A stretch of DNA of 64,000 nt from positions 4,774,001-4,838,000 of the forward strand of contig NZ_CP108464.1 in the NCBI RefSeq assembly GCF_036226405.1, given 5' to 3'. Origin of the DNA: Streptomyces sp. NBC_01260. Lineage in GTDB: Bacteria > Actinomycetota > Actinomycetes > Streptomycetales > Streptomycetaceae. The notes beneath the pieces were generated by a model. The model saw only the letters and a list, made by a program, of their open reading frames with translations, did no database searches and was not told where the DNA came from. Positions 34,984 through 42,010 of this stretch are shown here, one piece after another. A program made the position numbers and the translations under genes. The first letter of the stretch is position 1; each line of letters starts with the position of its first letter.

Positions 34984-37682
34984 TTAGCTGTAGCGCGCAG
35001 TTCAAATCCGCTGCCGGGCACCGGCAGCTCGGACAGCAGCCTGCCGGTCAGCTCCTCCGTGCCGTCCTGGATGGCGCGCACCGCCGCAGCACGGAGGAGG
35101 TAGGCCAGCCGGCCCACATTGCCGCCCGTTCGCCGGTGCAGGGTGCGGGATAGGGCCGACAGCGTGCCAGGCGGATGCGCGCTCAGCTGCAGGGCTTGTT
35201 CGGCGTTGAGCAGGAGTTGTGTCCAGCTCTCGTCCTCGGGAAGATCGGCCAGCACCACTGACAGTAGGCGGCGGTGCGGGACGCTGGTCAGGGACGAGGT
35301 CAGCAGGTCCGGCGCGTCGAGAGCCGCGTAGACGAAAGTGGCTGGCGTCGTGTCGCACAAGAAGTCCAGGGTGCTGGCGACCGCGGCCCTGGACCAGCCA
35401 GGACCGTGCAGGTGGTGGGCCTCGTCGATGAGGATGAGGCTGGTGCGGGCTTCCTCCAGTGCGTGGCTGACATGGTGTGCGAGGTCGCTCGTCGTGGGCG
35501 TACCGCGCAGCGGAGTACTCAGAGAGCGGGCTAGCTCCGTCAGAAGCTGACGAGGTGAGGTGGCAGGAGCCAGTCGGACGTGGATCGCAGGACGTCGGCC
35601 CTCGTCGGGCGGGTACTGCGCGCGCCGGGACTGGAGGTGGTAGCTGGCGGCCCACTGCAGGGCGACAGTCTTGCCGCTGCCGCTCGGGCCGTGCAGCAGG
35701 ACTCCGTGGCGACTGCTCAGGGAGGTGCGGTTGAGGAGTACGGCCTCGCCGATCCGTCGCACGGCGGCGCCGACGGCCGGAACCTCCAATGGGAGTTGAG
35801 CGTGATAGGTGATGCGCGCGGCGTCGGACTGGGTGACAGCGTCGCTGCCGATCCGAGGCGAGGGTGAGGCTTCCGCCGCGTCCTCGACCGTGATCGTCCG
35901 GAGGAATGACGGGCGACCGGATGTGGGAGACGCCGACCGCTCGACATACGCAACAACCTCCTGCCGCCCACTGTGCCCAAGCGCGTCTCGCAGCACACTT
36001 GACGGCCTGGGCACCCGCGGGGCTTCCAGCCACCGACCGTCCGGGCCCTCCACCCACACGCGGCGCAGGTCGTTCGGATCCCAGCGTACCGAAACGCGCC
36101 GCCCGGCCGTGGCATCCGCGGGCCGCGTAGAACGCAGCGGATTCAGGGCCGGAGCGTCATAGGTCCGGCCCGCCAGATGTACACCGGACGGCCCGACGAC
36201 TCGGGTGGCCACTTCGAGCAGTTCGGCAAACTCCCGTGGAGTGAAAGGGGTTGGAGTCCAATGCGCGGCAGCCACCAGGTACTCGTACCGTCCCATTGGT
36301 GTCCGGTGCGCATCCGGGCACGACGCGGCGATGGGATCGTCGGCATACGGCCATACCCGCGCGACCCAGGCGTCCAGCAGTTCCTGAACCTCCTCCGCCG
36401 GCCAACTGGACGTTCCCGAAGCGCGGGAGGCGAACGTCAGTAGATGGTCCGTGAACAGCGATGCGGCCCTCGCCAGGGAACGTTCCACGCCGCGGCGTTC
36501 CGGCAGCGCCCGGCTCGTTTGTCGTACGTTGATCCCCAGACGGCCACAGCAATCGCGCAGCACAGCCAAGCCTGGCCAGGCAGTGCTGTCGACCACGAGA
36601 GCGGACGGGCGGATCAGCGGCGCACTCTCGCCCGGCCCACTACCGGGCGCGTCTCCCGCTCCTCGGCTGCGATCGCAGCTGTCCAGGCCGACCCATCGGT
36701 GGTGCTGGTCTTGGGGAACACCCATCCGGGCCAGCAGGGCCGGTCCCACGGGCGGAACGGGCTTGTCGGCGAACACCACGGCCGTCAGGATGAGCCGCGT
36801 CGCCTCGTCCATGGCGAACAGGATCCCTAGGCCGCCGTGAGACCCGTGCCCGTCATGGGCCGGCACGGGCAGGTGCACCGTATTCAGATACACACGTTCC
36901 CCCACCTCCGAAGCGCTGTTGCTCCCGGCCTCGGGCGCGGACGGTTCACGCGTCAACTCGGTGCGCAACCGGTGGATCGCCGAGCAGGAGGGCGCGGACA
37001 ACTCGCCGCGGCCGAGCGGCTCCGCAAGCCGCCGCAGGACTTCTGCCCGCACCCGCTCGCTGCCCGGCAGTCGACCCGCGGCGGGCGTCAGCACGATGTC
37101 CCGCACGGCCTCAACGATCCGCGGATCGAGCCTGGCCCCGGGCGCCTCCCGCCGCCCGGCCCGGCCGTCCGCCAAGCCGCCCACCCCCTGGGCCTGGTAG
37201 CGCTGCCGCTTGCGCCGCACGGTACGGGCCGACGCCCCGGGAACACCCATGCCCGCCAGCTCCCTGGCCTTGGCCTGCTCCCGCTCAGCCAGGGAATGGG
37301 ACACGGGGTCGAAGCCAGGGCGCGGCCGCGCCCCGGGCGCGGCATCCGCCGGTAGCCCAGTGAGCACTTCGACGATGTGCGACTCCCACCACAGCCCCCG
37401 GCCCATCCTCGCGCCATCGGCGTCGAGGTCCCATGCCACGCGCTCGGAACCGGCACAGGATTCGAGCATGGCGAAATCAGGGGCGAACAACAGTTCCAGT
37501 ACGTCCTCTTCGCGCGCACGGTCAGCGTTGTCCGTGAGGGCGATTTGCCGACCGCGTACCGACGTGATTGTGTACGCGGCACCGTCCCGGCGGACCCGGT
37601 CACCGACCGCCAGCCGGTGGGGCCACAGCCGTCCTTCCACCTTCGCTCCGACCTGCTTCTCGTACGCCATGACAAGGGGCAT
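34953..37682 (-). CDS. Fused TnsB/TniA-like transposase and TnsC/TniB-like AAA+ ATPase
   Basis: A 909-residue protein. N-terminal part: RLAVGDRVRRDGAAYTITSV resembles the TnsB/TniA beta-domain, then HTH-like ASARTVRRKRQRYQA. The integrase core spans about residues 255-420: Asn267 (YLNTVHLPV) where the first catalytic Asp is expected, Asp365 (LVVDSTAWPG) and Glu400 (RRGVERSLARAAS). A Mu-C-like barrel (RVSVRWDPNDLRRVWVEGPD) follows. The C-terminal part is an ATPase: Walker A GPSGSGKT (665-672), Walker B LILIDEAHH (749-757) and TGGNVGRLAYLLR. In most Tn7/Tn5053-like elements these are two genes. The last ten residues come from the ISAzo13 insertion; ancestrally the protein would end ...RATANP. 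A start at 37670 or 37751 is possible. Confidence 0.8.
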   Translation of the reverse strand: MPLVMAYEKQVGAKVEGRLWPHRLAVGDRVRRDGAAYTITSVRGRQIALTDNADRAREEDVLELLFAPDFAMLESCAGSERVAWDLDADGARMGRGLWWESHIVEVLTGLPADAAPGARPRPGFDPVSHSLAEREQAKARELAGMGVPGASARTVRRKRQRYQAQGVGGLADGRAGRREAPGARLDPRIVEAVRDIVLTPAAGRLPGSERVRAEVLRRLAEPLGRGELSAPSCSAIHRLRTELTREPSAPEAGSNSASEVGERVYLNTVHLPVPAHDGHGSHGGLGILFAMDEATRLILTAVVFADKPVPPVGPALLARMGVPQDQHHRWVGLDSCDRSRGAGDAPGSGPGESAPLIRPSALVVDSTAWPGLAVLRDCCGRLGINVRQTSRALPERRGVERSLARAASLFTDHLLTFASRASGTSSWPAEEVQELLDAWVARVWPYADDPIAASCPDAHRTPMGRYEYLVAAAHWTPTPFTPREFAELLEVATRVVGPSGVHLAGRTYDAPALNPLRSTRPADATAGRRVSVRWDPNDLRRVWVEGPDGRWLEAPRVPRPSSVLRDALGHSGRQEVVAYVERSASPTSGRPSFLRTITVEDAAEASPSPRIGSDAVTQSDAARITYHAQLPLEVPAVGAAVRRIGEAVLLNRTSLSSRHGVLLHGPSGSGKTVALQWAASYHLQSRRAQYPPDEGRRPAIHVRLAPATSPRQLLTELARSLSTPLRGTPTTSDLAHHVSHALEEARTSLILIDEAHHLHGPGWSRAAVASTLDFLCDTTPATFVYAALDAPDLLTSSLTSVPHRRLLSVVLADLPEDESWTQLLLNAEQALQLSAHPPGTLSALSRTLHRRTGGNVGRLAYLLRAAAVRAIQDGTEELTGRLLSELPVPGSGFELRATAKGLPGINTSV

Positions 37683-37744
37683 CCTGCCCGACCTCTTGCA
37701 TGCGGAACACACCGCGCCGACTGGGGAAGTTCTCCGCGGCCTGC

Positions 37745-38257
37745 TCAGCACACCCCGAAACGCCGCAGGTGAAGCCCCGGGTCCAGGAGCTCTGCGACCC
37801 GGCCGAGTGCGTCGACGTACGGGTGTACGGAGCGGCGTAGCTCATCCAGGGCCTCCGCGAACGCTGCGTACTCCTCCCACTCCGCCGGAGCATCGCCGGG
37901 GTGCGCACGCTCGTACGCGGCCAGGCGCGGATGCCAGACGGTCAGGAACAGGCGAAGACCGCGGGTGAGGATTCTCAGGGCCAGCAAGTGGACGGGCGCG
38001 ACGAGCGGACCGCCGAGAGCCGGGGGCGGCGGATCGGCCATCGCTTGGTCCCGGTATATGTTGAACAGGGAGTAGAGGGAGCTGAGGGCGTTACGCGGCG
38101 TGCTGCCGCTGTCAGCGTCCAGCCGTCGCCTGAAGCGAGGTGCAGCCTGGAAGAACATCCGGGTTGCGGCCTCCAGGGCCCTCGCGTCCGACGTGATTGT
38201 CAACACGCCCTCGGGCAGCGTGAGATGCGTCCTGCGTATGTATGGGTGCCTCACCAT
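37745..38257 (-). CDS. Unrecognised protein upstream of the transposase/ATPase fusion gene
   Basis: A 170-residue, mostly helical protein. Segments such as GVLTITSDARALEAATRMFF, NALSSLYSLFNIYRDQAMAD and LALRILTRGLRLFLTVWHPR suggest a helical bundle, and the C-terminus is LLDPGLHLRRFGVC. It shows no Cys/His zinc motif of the TniQ kind and no nuclease motif. Its stop lies 62 bases before the fusion gene's preferred start, and an alternative GTG start of that gene overlaps this gene, so they are likely co-expressed. It may be a small accessory subunit of the element; that is inference. Confidence 0.65.
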   Translation of the reverse strand: MVRHPYIRRTHLTLPEGVLTITSDARALEAATRMFFQAAPRFRRRLDADSGSTPRNALSSLYSLFNIYRDQAMADPPPPALGGPLVAPVHLLALRILTRGLRLFLTVWHPRLAAYERAHPGDAPAEWEEYAAFAEALDELRRSVHPYVDALGRVAELLDPGLHLRRFGVC

Positions 38258-38308
38258 TCGAACGTACCCGACCGCTCAGCGCACGGCGAGGCCCTCAATT
38301 CCGGTGAA

Positions 38309-38393
38309 CACCTGTGGTCGCGGTACGGCACAGGTGCGCACTCCTTGCTGCGCACCGTCGATGCGGCACTCGATTCTCTTCGGCACCTGTGGT
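38309..38393. repeat. Three CACCTGTG sites, two forming an inverted repeat
   Basis: CACCTGTGGT occurs at 38309-38318 and again at 38384-38393; the complement CACAGGTG lies at 38329-38336, giving a palindrome with a 12-base centre. They fall in the divergent gap between the minus-strand accessory gene of the transposase fusion and the histidine-kinase gene. They could be operator sites or transposase end-binding repeats. Confidence 0.5.
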
Positions 38394-38525
38394 GGCCTCG
38401 TAGTGGGACCGGCTCTGGTGCCGCCGTGTCATTCCTGGGAAGTAGACGAGAGAAGTACGCGACCGTGTCGCAGAGGGGTAGTAAGGAGGACGCCGTGACC
38501 CCCGGCCGTCGGTGAGACTGAGCCG

Positions 38526-39809
38526 GTGATGAACGTGTCAGTGGCCGACCGGTTGCGTGACGGGTCCGCGGCGCTGATGCGCCCGAGCGGTCCGCTGCCC
38601 CGGCCCAGCAACCGCAGCCGAGTGTTCGATGCCGTGCTCGCGTTGGCCTTCTGCGTCGCAGGGGTCAACTATGCGTTGAGCGTCGGAGTGGGCCAGAGCT
38701 ACCAGCTCATCGATGGTGTGCGTCGCATGCGCCCTGAGGGAGCCAGCAGCTGGCTCGGTGCGGTGGCCCCGGCGATCCTGGCGACACTGCCGCTGGCGCT
38801 TCGGCGGCGCTATCCACTGGCCGTGCTCTGGGTCGTGATGGGAGCGGGGCTGGTGGCGCCGGACAGCGAGGCACGGCTCCTCTTCTATGCCTTTGTCGTC
38901 GCCACGTACAGCGCAGTCGCTTTTAGCCCCTACCGGGCACTGGCGCTGATGTCTGTGCCAGTGGAAATCCTTGTGCTCATCACGACCGGGGATTCGGCGC
39001 TGCCCACCGTCCCGAACGAATACGTACCTCTGCTTGTCCTGATCCCGCTTGCGGTGGCGGCCAACGGTCTGCGGATGTGGAGGCTTCGGGCCGACGAGCG
39101 GCAGGCTCAGATGGCCGCACTGGAGAGCGAGCGGGTGGAGGAACTACGTCGCGCGGCAGAGCGCGAGCGGGCTCGGATCGCCCGCGAGTTGCATGACGTC
39201 GTCACGCATCACGTCAGCATGATGGTGATCCAGGCCGGGGCCGCACGGAAGGTCCTGGACGTCGCACCCGACCAGACCCGCGAGGCGCTGCTCGCCGTCG
39301 AGGCAGGCGGACGGTCGGCCATGGTGGAACTGCGACATGCCATGGGGCTGCTCACGATGGCGGCCGATGATGGGAACGGCACCACTGATCCGGCTGCCGG
39401 TGCTGGTGCCGGCCTCGCCCCGCAGCCGAGCCTGGACCAGGTGGAGGCGCTGATCGGAAGGGTCAGGAGCTCCGGCCTGTCCGTCGAGCTGACCGTGGGC
39501 GGAGCGCCGCGTCCGGTGCCGCCGGGGATCGGCCTCGCCGCATATCGTGTCGTGCAAGAGGCCCTGACCAACGCCGTGAAGCACGCGACCGGAGCGAGCG
39601 TGAAGGTCCTCGTCGAATACGGCGAAGGCCTTCTGCGGGTGGAGATCACCGACTCCGGCGGCAGCCCGAGTGCGTCCGCCGCCACCGGCAACGGGCACGG
39701 CCTGATCGGCCTGCGTGAACGCGTTTCCGTCTACGGTGGAACACTGCATGCCGGGCCGCACTCCGGCGGCTATCGCATCCGAGCATCGATCCCTCTGGAG
39801 GCAGCGTGA
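38526..39809 (+). CDS. Two-component sensor histidine kinase (NarL/DesK-type)
   Basis: A 427-residue membrane kinase. Five or six hydrophobic helices occupy residues about 33-185. A coiled linker leads to the dimerisation box RERARIARELHDVVTHHVSM with phospho-acceptor His223, and the ATPase domain has AYRVVQEALTNAVKHA (N box) and GNGHGLIGLRERV (G box). This is the HisKA_3 class. The stop overlaps the response-regulator start by four bases (GTGA). The signal is unknown. It lies between the transposase region and the NRPS cluster and could regulate the latter. Confidence 0.93.
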   Translation: MMNVSVADRLRDGSAALMRPSGPLPRPSNRSRVFDAVLALAFCVAGVNYALSVGVGQSYQLIDGVRRMRPEGASSWLGAVAPAILATLPLALRRRYPLAVLWVVMGAGLVAPDSEARLLFYAFVVATYSAVAFSPYRALALMSVPVEILVLITTGDSALPTVPNEYVPLLVLIPLAVAANGLRMWRLRADERQAQMAALESERVEELRRAAERERARIARELHDVVTHHVSMMVIQAGAARKVLDVAPDQTREALLAVEAGGRSAMVELRHAMGLLTMAADDGNGTTDPAAGAGAGLAPQPSLDQVEALIGRVRSSGLSVELTVGGAPRPVPPGIGLAAYRVVQEALTNAVKHATGASVKVLVEYGEGLLRVEITDSGGSPSASAATGNGHGLIGLRERVSVYGGTLHAGPHSGGYRIRASIPLEAA

Positions 39810-40546
39810 CCCGGCCCCTGCACGTTGTGGTCGCCGACGACCAGGCACTTGTCCGTACCGGCTTCAGGATGATCCTGAGTGCCGACGGCATCGACGTGGT
39901 CGCTGAAGCGCGCAACGGTAGGGACGCCGTGGAGGCGGTCGGGCGCACACGCCCCGATGTGGTCCTGATGGACATCCGGATGCCGGAGATGGACGGCCTT
40001 GAAGCCACTCGTCGCATTCTGTCCCGTGGCTCGGCTCCGGATCCTCAGCCCGCAGGGGAGGAGCCGTACGCCCATGAACCGCGCGTGATCATCCTGACCA
40101 CGTTCGACTTGGACGACTTCGTGTACGCGGCCCTGTCCGCCGGCGCCAGTGGCTTTCTCCTCAAGGACGTCACGCCGGAACACCTGGTCGCTGCCGTCCG
40201 GATGGTCCGCTCAGGCGACGCACTGCTCTCACCGGCCATCACCCGCCGCCTCGTCGAGCGGCACGCCGTCCGTCGTGACACGGAGACCGAACCCGAGCCG
40301 ATGGCTCTGAACGCCGAGCTGGCCGCTCTGACTCCGCGCGAGCGGGAAGTGATGATTCTGGTGGCGCAAGGCCTGAGCAACGCCGAACTCGCCGCCCACC
40401 TGCGCCTGTCGGAGACAACCGTCAAAACCCACGTCAGTCGCATCCTCGCCAAGCTCGGCCTGCGCGATCGCGTCCAGGCGGTAGTGGTGGCCTACGAGTT
40501 CGGGCTGGTGAAGCCGGGCGCGAACCAACCCGGACTCAGATCCTGA
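39806..40546 (+). CDS. NarL/LuxR-type response regulator
   Basis: A 246-residue regulator. The receiver domain carries the acidic pair DDQ near the N-terminus, the phospho-acceptor Asp56 (VLMDIRMPEMDGLEA), Thr in ILTTFD and Lys in FLLKDVTPEHL. A longer than usual insertion (RGSAPDPQPAGEEPYAHEPR, about residues 74-93) follows the fourth helix region. The C-terminal LuxR helix-turn-helix is LTPREREVMILVAQGLSNAE, LSETTVKTHVSRILAKLGLR. It is coupled to the kinase gene and its 3' end overlaps the converging methyltransferase gene by 11 bases. Confidence 0.94.
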   Translation: MTRPLHVVVADDQALVRTGFRMILSADGIDVVAEARNGRDAVEAVGRTRPDVVLMDIRMPEMDGLEATRRILSRGSAPDPQPAGEEPYAHEPRVIILTTFDLDDFVYAALSAGASGFLLKDVTPEHLVAAVRMVRSGDALLSPAITRRLVERHAVRRDTETEPEPMALNAELAALTPREREVMILVAQGLSNAELAAHLRLSETTVKTHVSRILAKLGLRDRVQAVVVAYEFGLVKPGANQPGLRS

Positions 40547-41294
40547 CCGCCTGCACCATGACGCGAGGCACGCTGGAGAGAAGGTTGCTGGCTTCCGTCG
40601 CCTCATGCAGCAGGACATCGGCAGCGGCGGCTCCCATCTCCCTTGTGAGAGCGGCCCGTTCCTGAAGGATCCGCTCGTACACGGCGACCTGTCGGTCGGC
40701 TGACCCGGCGATTTCGTGTGTCTCGATTCCCGAGAATCCCGCCGGCTCCAGAAACCATGTGTAGTCGAAATGGGAAGGCGCCCACGTGGTGAAGACGAGA
40801 GGGCTGCCTGGCTGAAGGATACGAGCCAGCTCTTCGAAAGCCGCCATCTTGTTCATGACCATCCACAGCGCGTCGACGCTCATCGCTCCGTCGAAAGCGG
40901 CGTCGGGCAGCCCCGTATCGATGGCGCTCGCCGTATGGAACGTGGCTTCGGGAGATTTCTCCATCCTCGCCGCGAGCTTCTCCGCCTGGGAGACAGCTTC
41001 GGCCACGATGTCGACTCCGTGCAGAGTGGCGTCCGCTTCACGGGCCACCCAGAGCCCCGGTCCTCCGCGTCCGCACCCGATGTCGACCAGACGCTGTACG
41101 TTGTGTTCGCCCAGAGCATCGGCCAGGAATCGAAGGTCGCTCATCGTCACAAATCCGAACGGCTCGACTTCTTCAGGGTATTCGGCCCCGTAGACGCCAC
41201 GGTAAATGTCACGCAGGGTCTCACTGTGGGCCTGGTTCGCCAGAACGGGGCGGTAGCGGTCTTCCATAACCGCAGTTACGTCGGGCTGGTTCAT
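40536..41294 (-). CDS. SAM-dependent class I methyltransferase
   Basis: A 252-residue protein with the Rossmann-type SAM site LVDIGCGRGGPG at residues 69-80 and an acidic residue after the next strand (HGVDIVAEAV). Further matches are AAFDGAMSVDALW (motif III region) and ILQPGSPLVFTTWAP (motif for the next strand). It resembles small-molecule methyltransferases acting on O or N atoms. The ATG at 41294 has GGAGACGG upstream. It is transcribed away from the NRPS cluster and could tailor the peptide or be unrelated. Confidence 0.88.
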   Translation of the reverse strand: MNQPDVTAVMEDRYRPVLANQAHSETLRDIYRGVYGAEYPEEVEPFGFVTMSDLRFLADALGEHNVQRLVDIGCGRGGPGLWVAREADATLHGVDIVAEAVSQAEKLAARMEKSPEATFHTASAIDTGLPDAAFDGAMSVDALWMVMNKMAAFEELARILQPGSPLVFTTWAPSHFDYTWFLEPAGFSGIETHEIAGSADRQVAVYERILQERAALTREMGAAAADVLLHEATEASNLLSSVPRVMVQAVRI

Positions 41295-41607
41295 TCCGTC
41301 TCCAGATCCACTTCCGAGTAGCCGCACATCCTCAGTCGCGAGTGACCCGTGGCGCTGAACTAATCAACCAGTGGGCCCTGACGCTAAGTTGAGCGCAGTT
41401 GGCTTGTCAATGATGGGCCCAGGTCGCCGCCGGTCAAGTCTGTGACGGCGCTGCGGCGAGGGACGGAGCATCGTTTAACTGGTGCGACAGCGCAGTTGAA
41501 CATCGCCGGTGATCGTCGAGGATTGATTAGCCATGAGGGCCTGGCGGATAGTGATCCAGGGCTGCCCATGGCTGCCCGATTTCATTCACCCCAGAAGGGA
41601 CGGCGTG
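41295..41607. promoter_or_regulatory. Divergent control region before the NRPS cluster
   Basis: About 310 bases between the methyltransferase and the MbtH-like gene, where the cluster promoter should lie. AGCGCAGTTG occurs twice (41392-41401 and 41489-41498), and the second copy forms an imperfect inverted repeat with GTTTAACTG at 41473-41481. I cannot name the regulator. Confidence 0.45.
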
Positions 41608-41817
41608 GTGACTAATCCGTTCGACGACCCCGATGCCAACTACCTGGTCCTGGTCAACGACGAGGGACAGCACTCGCTCTGGCCGGTCTTCGTCGACGTG
41701 CCCGACGGCTGGAAGACGGTTTTCGGTGAGGCGGCGCGTCAGGACTGCCTCGACTACATCGAGAAGTCATGGACCGACATGCGGCCCAAGAGCCTGATCG
41801 AGGCCATGGGGAACTGA
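41608..41817 (+). CDS. MbtH-like NRPS chaperone
   Basis: A 69-residue protein that binds NRPS adenylation domains and is often needed for their solubility and activity. It has the family pattern [33 protein letters not shown], and [11 protein letters not shown], with the three conserved Trp residues. The GTG at 41608 was chosen because the family starts M(T/S)NPFDD. It precedes the first NRPS gene but is separated from it by a strong hairpin. Confidence 0.96.
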   Translation: MTNPFDDPDANYLVLVNDEGQHSLWPVFVDVPDGWKTVFGEAARQDCLDYIEKSWTDMRPKSLIEAMGN

Positions 41818-41824
41818 GGCCCTC

Positions 41825-41857
41825 TTGCTCGGCCGGCCGTTTCGGCCGGCCGAGCAA
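41825..41857. terminator. Strong hairpin between the MbtH-like gene and the NRPS gene
   Basis: Perfect 15-bp stem TTGCTCGGCCGGCCG / CGGCCGGCCGAGCAA with loop TTT, eight bases after the MbtH-like stop. It looks like a terminator or attenuator, so NRPS expression should depend on a promoter after it (41858-42010) or on read-through. Confidence 0.75.
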
Positions 41858-42010
41858 CAGCGGTCCCTTGTGAAGTGTTTCTGGGCGCTACGAGCAGCCC
41901 TCGAAACGCAAATCATTAAGGCACAGCTTTATCTCAGGGAAGCTGGGCGTTTTTCGGCATGCCTGGACGGCGGCTGACCCACTGCTTTTCCAGTAGGCGA
42001 GTCGGAATGT

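Noticed and set aside
38258..38525. Definite right end of a Tn7-like transposon
   Set aside because: The repeated CACCTGTG sites are suggestive, but I could not find matching sites or a terminal TGT/ACA end on the other side, so no element boundary is claimed.
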